From Hermatobates lingyangjiaoensis (Eukaryota; Arthropoda; Insecta; Hemiptera; Hermatobatidae): a DNA stretch of 64,000 bases. Shown in pieces: positions 10,866 through 22,645 of the stretch. The DNA lies in NCBI GenBank assembly GCA_026182355.1, contig JAPFBL010000003.1:3311001-3375000 (forward strand), given 5' to 3'. A program made the position numbers and the translations under genes. Under the pieces are notes generated by a model, which worked only from the letters and a program-made list of their open reading frames with translations, ran no database searches and was not told the origin of the DNA. Within the stretch, counting starts at the first letter, position 1. The number at the start of each line of letters is the position of its first letter.

Positions 10866-11560
10866 AATTCATTTAAAAAAATCTGGCGTGGCCTACACTC
10901 AACTCTACTATAAGTAACCTTAATATCAAACCTCTTGGGTATGTAATATATAATGTCTTATTTAAACATAATATAAACGTCTAAATTGGAGATGTTTATT
11001 AGTATTTCATACCTGAGATAGTACAGACAGTTATTGATCAACTTATCAATATATAAACCTTTTTTGTATGTCACACAATTAATGGATATAAGATCATTGA
11101 TATAACTACAGCAGCAATAACATTATGAAAAGCCAAAATGAAAATTTGCTTATACGAAATCACCTCCTACAAGAGAGCATGGCTTTTGTTCCAATAGCCA
11201 GTGGATGGATCTCTTACATAGTTTATCTGACCTCTCTCTACATTTAATACTGAAGACAAATTGTCCCATTTAGAACTTGAAAATATTTTAAGTATTTTAA
11301 AAACATTATACAGTTTTTGTCTAAAATGTCAAAACATGTAAGAAAAAATTATGTTTTTTCAGATAATTTTTAATTTAAGATATAGGATAATTCCATTTAT
11401 TATTTTTTAAAGATTTTTTTTAATTTAAATGTTCTACTTTTAACAAATTATCATACAGGGAATTTTACGGCCTGCTAGAATTTTTTAAAGACACTTTCTT
11501 TCCTTTAGTGAAAAATCATAAAAAACGATTTTACTCTGAGGGACTGTTATTTTTTCTTCC
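10866..11560 (+). repeat. Long dispersed repeat, family B, copy 1
   Basis: Starts with AATCTGGCGTGGCCTACACT and CTACTATAAGTAAC and matches 14743-15460 over some 600-700 bases in the same orientation. Shared blocks include ATAACTACAGCAG, TCCTACAAGAGA, CATGGCT and TTCAATAGCCAGT-like sequence. No coding potential is seen. It ends indistinctly. Confidence 0.65.
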
Positions 11561-11564
11561 CACG

Positions 11565-12300
11565 TGCTGTACTCTGTTATAAGTTTGCTGTAAATATATA
11601 TTGAGAAAAAAATATATTGGTAATTAGCCACTTCTGCATTCCTAAATCATGTTCAAAGCCGACTTTTCTGTATAATTTGAAATTTAAAAGCTGGAAGCTT
11701 GAAAGTTTTAAAAATAATGGTATGAACTATTAGACTACAATAGTGAAAAAACTGAAAATTAGACTAAAACATAGAAGCCCTTCAATAGGACGAAAAAGTT
11801 CATTCCAAAAACTTCAATATTACCCAATTATAAGGTCATTCATAAAAGTAAAAAATCAGCGTCTGATTAATTGAATAATTAAGCTTTGTAATATGGTGCA
11901 ACATATAGACGATTAGAACATTTTGTTATACAAACGCACCATACCATGAAAAGAATCGCATACATGGATTATAGGTCGCTAATCTGGATTACCATATTTT
12001 ACTTAGTCCTACTGAAGTCTATTGCCAACTGACCCCAGGGGAAATTATCAAAAATAAACAAAATACTTAAATTTTTAATTAAGATTCAAAGAGGTAGGCA
12101 ACGACCGATTTGATCCGCGAGGAAAGAGAAAAAGAAAGGATTATCCATTGCCCCTTTCAGATTAATGAATTTACCTTCCAGTTCAAAATGTCAAATTGCG
12201 ATGTCGGGATTGACTTGAATACCACATTCTTGGTGTCTAAAATATATGAAAATCATATGAATTTCAAAAAATAAAATTTATAATCATATATAAATTGGAT
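11565..12300. other. AT-rich stretch, nothing recognised
   Basis: No gene, RNA gene or clear repeat was identified in this stretch. Confidence 0.4.
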
Positions 12301-12304
12301 TTTC

Positions 12305-12362
12305 TGTTATATTGGGCGCACCTGGCCACCTTCCAGGGCGCACCGTTTGAGAACCACTGCTT
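12305..12362 (-). mobile_element. hAT-type transposon end
   Basis: On the minus strand the sequence begins CAGTGGTTCTCAAACGGTG, a typical end of hAT-family elements, and contains a repeated GGCGCACC. No matching opposite end was found, so it is probably a solo end or a truncated copy. Confidence 0.5.
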
Positions 12363-12364
12363 TA

Positions 12365-14742
12365 AACGCTGGGGTCCGTATAGTTAACTCTAGCCTAAGT
12401 TAAAATAGTGGAAGGATTCATTAAAGTGCCAAAGAGAATAACAACTTTTAGGATATTTAAAATTTTAATATTTCATTAAGAAGTTTAAACGATTTCATTA
12501 ATTCAACTTTAGATGATATATGAATTCAATATGACCCTACATAATATATATGATTAATCGAACCGAGAAACCTAAACAGAATGAGGTATGTTTGTTCCGT
12601 TACAGAAAATCGTGTGAGAAATCATGTAAGGCTGACCTCAAACTGAAATAATATTAAGCTCAAATTAAATTTTGATGATGAAAGGATATTATTTACCATC
12701 GGGCTCACAAGTTGGTATGTCTTGAAATGCTGAATACCCTGAACTCAAAATAAACACATTTACATTTGTGTAAACTGTATTTACCAGTTTGTAAAAAATT
12801 TGTATTAACTGTGCTGATCGTTGCGCTGACTGATTTGAGTCTTTAAAATGTGATTTCTTGTTATATTATAAGTTTCATTGTAGAATTGTTTACTTTGAAA
12901 TATAAGTTGATGCAAATTATACTAACACCTTACTTTCAGATGTTTTAATATTTTAAATTTTCCTTTGTGCAGGGAAGCATAACAATAACCAGTATTTGAC
13001 GTGCACATATCATCTTTAATCACTTAAACCGTGTTCTGATTGTTCTGAACAAAACGGCTTTTCTTCTTTACTGTGATAGCCCTCCAAAAGTGGCACTAAG
13101 AAGACAACGAATTGAAAGCCAATGCCAAACGAACTTAAGTCATATCTAAACAATATTGAATTAATATAAATTAGGCTTATTAACTTGACTTAAAAAAAAA
13201 AAATGAAAATAAAAGTATAAAAGTAATCAATTCAAAACCTTATTCAATCTAATCACTTTGTCTGTTACACCATCCATCTAGTTTCAAATTCAAAAGAAAT
13301 TAAATAAACTCACTCTGACTGGTGTTAGCAAATTACTCCGATGGGGCCACGAGTTTGTGAAAGTTTTTAATCGAACTGCCGGATTCATTAAACTCCTGCC
13401 AAACTGAAATAAACATTATGTATAATGTAATGTTTAAATATAAATAAATAATATAATATAAATATACTGTTTATGTATAATAAACAGTATGTAACTTTCA
13501 TAATTATATTCTCATCTAGTTTGATTTATTTGTTACGGTGAAAGTGAAATACTTTAATTATAATTTATCACTAAAAAATTAAATGCCTTGTACATGATAA
13601 GGCTTTCCCCATGATAGTTTTTATAATTATATAGAGATTTAACTTGTCAAATCTCCAGTCATAACCATCATTGGATTCAATGATTTAACCCAAAGGTAAC
13701 TATTATTAATATCAATACGAGTACCGTTGTCTCAAAATATTAATAACTCAAATATAAAAGAATAAAATATTAGAATTAGTACCACAGAAGTGGAAGCAAA
13801 ATTAAATTAATTTTATTAATGAAACAGTATATTTATGTGAACACCCTGTAGTTTAAATCAAGCATGCCATTACCTAAAATTATTAAATTCAATTGAAATT
13901 AGGGTTAAAAGTTAGACTTTAAAACAAAATGAAAATATGTTTAAACACATAAAGTATACGGATCTTCAAAAATACTTATTAACTTCTTATATTAAAATAT
14001 TTAGGGACAAACCATAAATTATTACCACTTCTTGAGTAAAGAAGCTTTTACTATAATCTTCTTTTATCACCATAGCGATAACTTCAAAGAATCAACCTTA
14101 TGTTCAAAAGTCGACGATAAACCAAACCACAATAACCGACTTGAAAACCTTTACAAAGTTCAAACAACAAAATGGAGGGAACTGAACAGAACATGTCATA
14201 CCATAGCCTTCTAGATAATACTTTAACGTTCTCAATATGGTTCAATCATATGTTCAGCAATATAATAATATAACTGTTCAGCTATAATTTGCTGACAGTT
14301 CAAAAAAAAATTAATTAACTGATTATAAATAAACACAAAATAATTATGACTGTTATTAAACTTTCAATAATTTGATAACCGTACTATCAAATGGACTCCT
14401 TGGTTTAATTAATTGATTTTAATTTGCTTAGTTTACTTGAATCAATAATGATAAAATGAAATAAATAGTTCTTGCTATTGAAATAATGTTTAAAATTCCG
14501 AATTACGGAGATTTTAACAATTTTCAAAAGTAACTGTAAAAGTAACTAAAGTTATTGAAATGTAGGAAATTCCAATACCAATAGTTATATAATAGTATCA
14601 ATCATTAGAGGCTTTTATTAAATCAAGCATTAGCATAGTAGTATTCTATATAATAATTTTATGTATGAAGTTCGTAACCTTACTATTTGTACTAACATAG
14701 CAGCGTCTAATTATCAACCACTTTCTCCCACACTTTCTTGTG
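12365..14742. other. AT-rich intergenic stretch, nothing recognised
   Basis: About 2.4 kb of AT-rich sequence with only small, unsupported ORFs. No gene, structured RNA or clear repeat was identified. Confidence 0.4.
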
Positions 14743-16373
14743 TCAAAAATTAAAAAATCTGGAGTGGCCTACACTCTACTTTACTATAAGTAACTTAATG
14801 TCAAATTTCTTGAGTATATAAAACATAACGTCTCATTTAAGCATAACGTAAACATCTAAATGGGATATAATTATTAGCCTGTCATTCCTGAGGTAGTACA
14901 GATAGTGATTGAAGGACATATCAATTTATAAGCTTATTTTTGTACATCACAAATAATTTATTATTTGCAAATAATTTCATTAGTATAACTACAGCAGTAA
15001 TAACATTTTTGAAAAACCAAAGTGAACATTTCTTGAAACGAAATAGTATCCTACAAGAGAACATGGCTATTGTTCAAATAGCCAGTAGATTTCTTACATC
15101 GTTTACTTGACATCCTTCTACATTGAACATTAATGTAAAATTTTCAAATTTGAAACAGTAAAATACTCTTTTTTTCTCTGAAAAACTTCTTAAACAGCGA
15201 AGAAAATGTTGTTTTAAGGTGATTTGTTAATTAAAGATGTACGATAATTAGAGTTATTAATCTCTAAACGAAAGATTTATATTTGGAATTATCTTTTACA
15301 TTTTTGGTTTTTAACAGAATTATTATACTGGGAATTTTATGCCTTCTTAGTATTTAATAAGACCATTTTCCTTCCCCTTTGTCAAATAACATATATACGA
15401 TTTTTTTTTTAATGAGTGTTATCATTTACCTGCACAATATTATTCCTCTTACATCTCTTATAAGTCAATAATATATTTTCATTTTTCCATTAGAAACATC
15501 AATTTTATCTCAGTGGAATCGCTCAAAAAATTTCTAAGTCAATGTAAACAATGTAAAAAAATACAAAAAATTCGACAAGTATAGCAAGTGATCTCTTAGT
15601 CTAAGATAAACAAAGAGTTTTTATATCGTTATTGCTCTTTCCCGTAATTAAACATTCATGATTTTTTTTTATGAATTGCTAATTTTTTGTTCCATTTTTG
15701 GTCAAATTTTCATTATTTTTTAACGAGCCGTTTAGCGTCAAAAAATCATTTTCTGAAAACACAAATCGTACTGTAACGCCCCTTTAGCGAATGTAATTTC
15801 AAAAAAAAATATCTCAACTCATTCGCCATATAATGTTCTATTTGTAGGCATAGTTTCATTCTTGTCCGTCAAACAGTATGGCTTGTATCGCTCTCACAAG
15901 GTTTGAGATTGAATTATAAGTCAAAATTTTTACATTTTATTGAAAAAAATATTTCCTGTTGTCTTAAAATTCTGAATATATTTTTCGTTTGTTCCATTTG
16001 TAACCTCAAAGATAATGTCAAAATGTCAAAACTCTAGGGTTATCAGTTTAGAAGAAATAAATGTTTAAAAAAAAACGGTTTTTGGCAAAAAAAGTGACTT
16101 TCCCATCATGCATAATTCTTCCCAAACAATAGGGATCTTCGTCTAAATGGGGCCCATTTTTGTGTAAAATATCAACTTGATCCATCAAAGATTCTGGACC
16201 GTAGCGTGGTAACAAGCAATGCTAACACACGCACCCACCCACACACACACAGACATCATCGCAAAAACTTCATAAAATGACTTCTGGTACCTGAAAACAT
16301 GTAATTCCGTCAAAATCTCGAGATCGAATTTTTTCACGATCACTATACTTTACTTATAGTAAAGTAAAAATGG
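14743..16373 (+). mobile_element. Candidate non-autonomous element joining repeat families B and A
   Basis: Starts as a family B head (AATCTGGAGTGGCCTACACT) and ends as a family A tail (CTTATAGTAAAGTAAAA). Near the left end is TACTTTACTATAAGTAA; the right end contains its near reverse complement, TTACTTATAGTAAAGTA. This suggests that the two repeat families seen separately elsewhere are the two ends of one element of about 1.63 kb. No transposase frame is visible inside. Confidence 0.4.
16060..16373 (+). repeat. Dispersed repeat, family A, copy 2
   Basis: The fullest copy. In order: GTTTTTGGCAAAAAAAGTGA, CTTTCCCAT, AACAATAGGG, TTTTTGTGTAAAATATCAA, ATCAAAGATTCTGGACCGT, a CA-rich run, TCAAAATCTCGAGAT and the terminal TATAGTAAAGTAAA. 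Confidence 0.7.
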
Positions 16374-16389
16374 AAAGTAAAGTATACAT

Positions 16390-16500
16390 CAGTGTTTTCC
16401 AACCTGTGCGTCACGACACGTTAGTGTGTCACTAGCAATATGTCGGTGGGTCGGGACTGAGTAGCCATATGTAAAAAAATCAATTTCATCAAAGGTTGTC
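16390..16500 (+). mobile_element. Second hAT-like end
   Basis: Begins CAGTGTTTTCCAACCTGTG, followed by a small internal inverted repeat around ACGACACGTTAGTGTGTC. This is typical of a hAT terminal region. It directly abuts the family A tail, so one element probably inserted next to or into the other. No partner end was found. Confidence 0.4.
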
Positions 16501-17439
16501 AACTTAGTTTATTTAAATTTGTCTGAGTTAAGGATAAATTTACCTAAAATCACTTCGTCCGTACAGTCACAATGACTGTTTGGCACAAAACTTTTGTTCT
16601 TGTTACTCGATGATAATTTTATCAGCAGATACTCTAGGAGTGATTCCCGGTGCTACTGTAAGTCAATAGGTCCAAATTAGGTGTTATTCCTGGGTTCATA
16701 GCAGTCATTACATCTGAGCTAATTTTAACGGGAGCTGAGGTAGAAACATGAGCCTTCAGTGGTAGAAACATCTACTCACATTGGGTTAATAGCAGCCGTT
16801 ATCTATATGACAGAGAGAGTTGTAGTAGAAGCTGAGAATACCTCACTCTCAATAGGTGAAGAGAGGCTCAGTGCGCTGCTGCCTCACCGTCATCTCTTCA
16901 TAGTATCTGAACGGCAGTTGTGGAAATTGTGCGATTTTGAAACACCCAAAAATGGTAAATTTAAATGAAAAATGACTGTAAAGCACAAATTACTGAAAAA
17001 TATAGTCATGATATTTTTTCTTTCCATAATGAAAGGTGAGGCCCAGCCTCCCCTGACTGCACATCACTGCTAGTATACAGCAAATGTTGAATGTGCTTTG
17101 TATTTTTGGTCCGCCCGTGCAATAATTAAGTGCACCTAACTCTACAGTATTAAATAAGTGTTTAACAATTTTATCAATCATATTTTGCTCCCTAAATTAT
17201 TTTAATTTTTTTGTGCGCATATTATACGTATAATATGCCTCTTTACACTTCTAGATTTTTTTGACTAATCTTTGTTTTTTTTTTTTGCATATATAAGCTT
17301 GAGTTAAAGAAACATTCCGAGTGGCATCCCTGCTATAAGTTAGTTAATATAGTATAATACGCCGTCATGCCTCGTAAATCGCTAGTACACATACACATCC
17401 TTTAGAATTAATACTTTAAGAGAAAAAAATGTCTTAATA

Positions 17440-17650
17440 CAATTTTTGGACAAAAAAGTGACTTTCCCATAAAGCAATATTGCCTGAGAACAATAGGCTC
17501 ATCTACATTACAAGAACTATTTTTGTGTAAATTATGAATATCATATGGGTAGAGGTTAGCATGCCATCAACCTTTTGGGTATAATTCCCACCCACATACG
17601 CACAGACATCATCGAACTTTACATGACAGTACTTATAGTAAAGTAAAATA
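17440..17650 (+). repeat. Dispersed repeat, family A, copy 3
   Basis: Carries AAAAAAGTGACTTTCCCAT, AACAATAGGC, TTTTTGTGTAAA, a CA-rich run and the terminal TTATAGTAAAGTAAAA. The TCTCGAGAT block is deleted. Confidence 0.6.
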
Positions 17651-18639
17651 ATTATTTGAAGAGTTGAATTACTTCCATACCAGTTCAAAATCGTCTATCA
17701 CTCGGAGAAAGAAAATTGAGAAAGATAAGAAATTTAGGCATGTATGTTTCGACAGTTAAATCCGGACAACTTAAACTTTTTTTTAAAATATAATTTATGC
17801 ATTTATATGTGTGTGCCTGTGTATTCAAAAGTTTACATACACTTTAGAGGCCACAAAGTTTGACGTATCAAATCCAACATTGACTCTTAGTAAAGTCACT
17901 TTCTTAGCAAAATATGTTTTTAGGCAACATTTTTTTTTTTCTTCCAGACCTCTAATTCTAGAATATTGAAATTTTGGAAATATTTTACAAATTTCAACAG
18001 CATAAGTAATAAACACTTCAAATTTAAAAAAAAAATCTGAAAGGTATTTTTTGAAATGTAAAAATTGTTACAAATAACTGATTCAGAAAGCTTTTAGATA
18101 TGATACAGCTCACAGCATTTGACTGATCGTAATGAAATAATACCCAAAAGTACCAACTTATAACAGTTTGAGCTGAAAAATTTTCGTTGAAATTACTTTG
18201 ATGGAAAGTTTCTATCTATGTGGTGCATTTTATGATTTGAGAATATGTTTTTTTTTCCTAAATAGCTAACTGTAAAAAAATTACTTGTTTGAAAAACTGA
18301 CCTAATAACAATATGTTCAAGGAAAATTTAAAGAAATTCTGATTACCACACAGAAAGGTAGTATAGCTAAAGAAACAGAAAACATATCTAATCTTTGACT
18401 GATAGGTTAACTGTAACACTTTTCGGACTGGTTATATTGACTTAGAATTTTTTTAGAAAGATTAAGTGAAATAACATTGTTATTTAAAGATTTGATAAAA
18501 GAAATTTGAAATGTTTTAATTAGTTGTTTTTATTAATACAATGCTAGGCAAAGAATAATTAGTGTAGGTATAGGATTTTACATAGGGCGTCGAAAGAACC
18601 CCTGGATTAGAAGCTTCCTGATTTCAAGAAAGATTGGTA

Positions 18640-18960
18640 TAGTGCACTACAATAAAAGCCTGGTATACTGACGAGTCAAAGATTAATAATGGAACCAGTA
18701 AAAATTAGTTAACTCTCATTAGGCTACTTGGTAAAAGGGAATACTGGGGAATGAAACAGTATTTCGTTTAGGTTAGATAATGGATGAAGAAACAGATAAA
18801 AGATGGGTGTCTATGAAAATACCATATCTTCAAAGGAAGGATTAATATGTAGAAAATATGACTGTTATTTGTCTTCTTAGCTACTACTTATGCAAGACGC
18901 AATAACCAATAACATGAATAATGAGGTTGTGTAGAAGAGGCAAACCCATTGATCTTGAAA
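18640..18960 (+). pseudogene. LINE RNase H domain scrap
   Basis: The codons at 18655-18696 read KAWYTDESKINNGT, the first strand and catalytic-Asp motif (WYTDxSK) of the RNase H domain carried by Jockey/I-type LINEs. Downstream frames are broken by stops. It is a dead fragment, recognised from this one motif. Confidence 0.35.
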
Positions 18961-19059
18961 TGTTTACAGTGGGGTACGGTGAGTTAACATGAACAAACAA
19001 GAAAAATGTTCACAATTGGTATGTATAAGCCATTCCGTAGGTAATTATTTTTTCAACAG

Positions 19060-19336
19060 CAAAAAATGTCTAAAGTGACTTTCTCATAATTCTTCCAAAC
19101 AATAGGGCACAACTACAATGAGGAACATTTTTGTATACAATATTAATTTGATCCGTCAAAGATTGTGCACTGTAGCGTCCCCATAAACTTTTGGATATAC
19201 ACCCACCCGCACACACACAGACATCGTCTAAAAAACCTCATCAAAGGACTTAGGGTAACCTCAAAAAATGTAAATATGTCAAAATCTCGAGATAGAATTT
19301 TATCATTTCCATACTTTATTTATAGTAAAGTAAACA
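19060..19336 (+). repeat. Dispersed repeat, family A, copy 4
   Basis: Carries AGTGACTTTCTCATAATTC, AACAATAGGGC, ATTTTTGTATACAATATT, GTCAAAGATTGTG, a CA-rich run, TCAAAATCTCGAGATAGAA and TTTATAGTAAAGTAAA. Confidence 0.7.
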
Positions 19337-19339
19337 AAA

Positions 19340-22300
19340 TATAGGCAGGTCGAGTTCTCCAAAATACCCTTTAAGTAGATGATAAACGCCTAATTTGGAG
19401 TCAACAGAAGAAATCACACGGATACAAGTCAGATCGAGTACGATATGATTTACATCGCACGGTAAGTACTCACTGAACCATCCTCGTAGTATTATTAAAA
19501 CTAAACCGCTATCAATAGGAATAAGCAATATATAGATTTAGAGAGGATGTTAGTTAATAGAGGCTGGTCCATTCCAAATAATAAGTTCAAGAAACAGTTT
19601 TCATAAATTGAAAACTACCCGATTGTTTTGGGCCCACCCACTTCAAAAGTAACGCAGTCGAAAACCGGTCACCTACAGTTTGTTGCAATTTACTATGTGA
19701 GGCAAATTTGTAGTAGTTTTTATTTAAATACGGTGAACCTTACCAAAGTATCTCTGTTTGGACAACTTGTGCTGATCGCTGTTGATAAGTTAGAGTAAAG
19801 AGGTAGTAACAAATTCTTATTCCCTCTGGATTTTGCTGCAATCTTTAATTTTACAAAATATCTTTGATTTTGCTTAACAATCTGGAAATATTTTCATAAA
19901 ACATCACTCCCATGGTAACTTCCATTTTAATGCAAATCAAAGCAATAGAAACAAACAAAATATTAATTTGGGATAGTTAAAATATAAATACATCACTTTC
20001 AAATAATATTACAGAAGTTTGGAAAAAAAAGTATATAGATCTTTAATTAAAAAAAAATTAAGTAATTCTAACTTTACTAATTACGAACATAAAATATATA
20101 TAAAAACTATGAAGACCAATATTTAATTGAAAATATAACTCTAGATAAAATAAATATTGTAATCTAGAATTATAATAAGTTCTGAAGGTAAAACCAAACT
20201 TCATTTGTCTAACTGTAAATACGTTAAAATGGTGTTCCTATGAATAATTCACAAGCGAGACTCAATGGTGATTTGTAGTTTACACATAGGACAACTTGCA
20301 GACAAATCAAAACCACTTGGAGCCTCTTATACTGACTTAGAGGAACTCAAAAATCTTTACCTGCGATCCCAATACAAGCAAAGCCATCTTTCCAGTCATT
20401 TTATGGTTCTCGATGATGTTCATCATAGGAGGAAAAAATTATGACATCACTCTTGAAAGACAAATAAACCAATCAATAGCTAGCTATTTGGATACTGACC
20501 AAATGTTACAATAACATCCTTAAAATAAACATTTCAAAGAATAACATACAAATATGACTCGTATATGAAGTCATTACATTTTTTTTCTAATGAAGATTCT
20601 ATTACAAAGAAATCTTCTTTGTTGGTGAGCAGAATATTCACAGATCACCAATCAAAACGCAGCTCAGTTAATAGATCCTTTATCCTGGACTGATGTGGTG
20701 GGAGTCCAATGTCCGGATGTCTAGGTTTCTGAACTTAGACTGTATTCGAACTAAATATAAAGTACACATTTGCAAAGTAAAAACGAAATTGTATTATCAG
20801 TTCAATACAGTTCTGTAAAACTACAGTTCTGAAAAAGTGTTTACAATAAGTTCCATGACAGCTAAATGCCTCCAAACATTTTACATTCAATTTTATGAAA
20901 TCGAACCATCGGTCCAGCTAAAGGTCGTTGTTACAGCCGAAGCTTTTGACCATGTGAAACAATATATGACAGCTAGCATGAGTTTATATTAAAATTACGA
21001 TTACAAACAGGAATTCAACTTTAGTCGAAAAAAATCCGAATGGTGACGTATAGAATCACATTATATTGAAAAACATTGAGTGTGTTGTCTTGAGTTTTCT
21101 TTGTTTACCAACCCGCAAGACGACTATTAAATGGTCTGTCATAATCAATTTGTCTTCCACATTTCTTTCTGCTCTATCAGACTTGTACTTGCCTGGCAGG
21201 ATACTGGTCCCTGTTAATGGGCAGCAGAAGTGGCCTCCCGATTTTTTGAAGCCTTGTTTTTCCTAGTGACTGGTGATTCTCGCTAACTCGCGGATGAAGT
21301 AAAAAAAAAAACTCTGTTTTGATAGAGACTTCTTTCCTTGGAGATTCTTGTTTTCTTTCAGTTTGGTTCATTAATATTCAATCTAGATTAGAATGACATA
21401 AATAGTGAAATTATACAACAAACAGTAAAAATAATTCATAAAACTAGCATCATTTCATTATTATTCCATCAAATTTTTGTTAAAAATATAAATTGAATGA
21501 GAGTGTCTTATATTGGTTGATTAAAAAGCGTGCTTTGTTGTGATTATGGCCCTTTCTTTAATTCTTACAATAACAAGTCTCCGCCTTTCACGGTGACTCT
21601 TAATTAGGAGTCACATATTTATCCCTTTTAAAGTCATTTATAGTAACCTTATTAATAAGTTCCTAACATTATAAATGCTCCAGTCTAGTGTCTTAAATTC
21701 CTCTTCGAGGGACAGAGACCAAGATTTTCTATCTCTATGATAAACAATCCATGACCATAAACAAAAACTCCAAGAACCTTGGATCCCTGGACCCAATGGA
21801 AAAACCCGCTATCCCATAATATCAGTGAAATCATAATATCTAACTAGTTATGTTAGAACAAACCAGTCCTAGAATGTAAACACTCAGAAATGAATGAACA
21901 TTGGAGTCGTAAATTAATATTTATTGGAGTCGTAAGTTGTAATTTATATTAAGTAAGCATATTAATATAATGTATACTTAATAAAAGCTCATGAAGTCAC
22001 GAAGACAGTAAAATTAAAGGAAAAAGGATTTGATATCTCCAGAAAAATTATTATTTCTAATATTTACCAAATAAATTTAATAAAAAAAAACTACATAGCA
22101 ACTACAACAAAGTACCATGCACAAGTCAATGGTGTAGGTACAATCACAATAGTTCAATTTTTATTTTCACTCAATTAAGAAGAAACTCATGTCAAACAAG
22201 CAAGAGACTTGTACAATAAAAATATCTACATCTCTCATGAGTTTTCTGATGAGTTCACAAAATATACAACAGCATGGACATGAGAAAAATTGTGTTGATC

Positions 22301-22540
22301 TAATACGAATTAGTGACTCGCAAGAAATCTTAAAGACAATTAAAATACCTCCAGAAGAGATAGAACAAAAAATAAATAAGAAAATCTCACTTAATATAAT
22401 GTATTGACCCTTTAACGAAATCTCATTATTTTCGAGAGTGAAAGGATTGAAAAGGTATTGAACCCGTTCAGGTTAAGAAAGTGAAAGAGAAATGCCAAGA
22501 GCTGTAAAGGCATTAGGTACAGTATCGAAGACGTGCCAAT
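19340..22540. other. Intergenic stretch downstream of ZC3H18
   Basis: AT-rich, with small ORFs that I cannot support. The right part must include the ZC3H18 3' UTR; a TTTATT at 22160-22165 (AATAAA on the minus strand) is one possible polyadenylation signal. No other gene or RNA gene was recognised. Confidence 0.35.
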
Positions 22541-22645
22541 TTAAATTTTGGAACGCTTGCGGGCTATCGCATCCTCCACTGCTTTTAGCTGTTTAAGTAA
22601 CTCCTCTCTTCTTGAGGAAGCAGGCTTTTTGTTTAACTTGGAACT
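22541..22645 (-). CDS. ZC3H18: ZC3H18 exon 17 (stop codon)
   Basis: Encodes SSKLNKKPASS followed by RREELLKQLKAVEDAIARKR, then SKI and TAA. The helix is almost residue-for-residue the vertebrate C-terminus, which makes this the clearest identification in the gene. Confidence 0.95.
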   Translation of the reverse strand, partial: SSKLNKKPASSRREELLKQLKAVEDAIARKRSKI

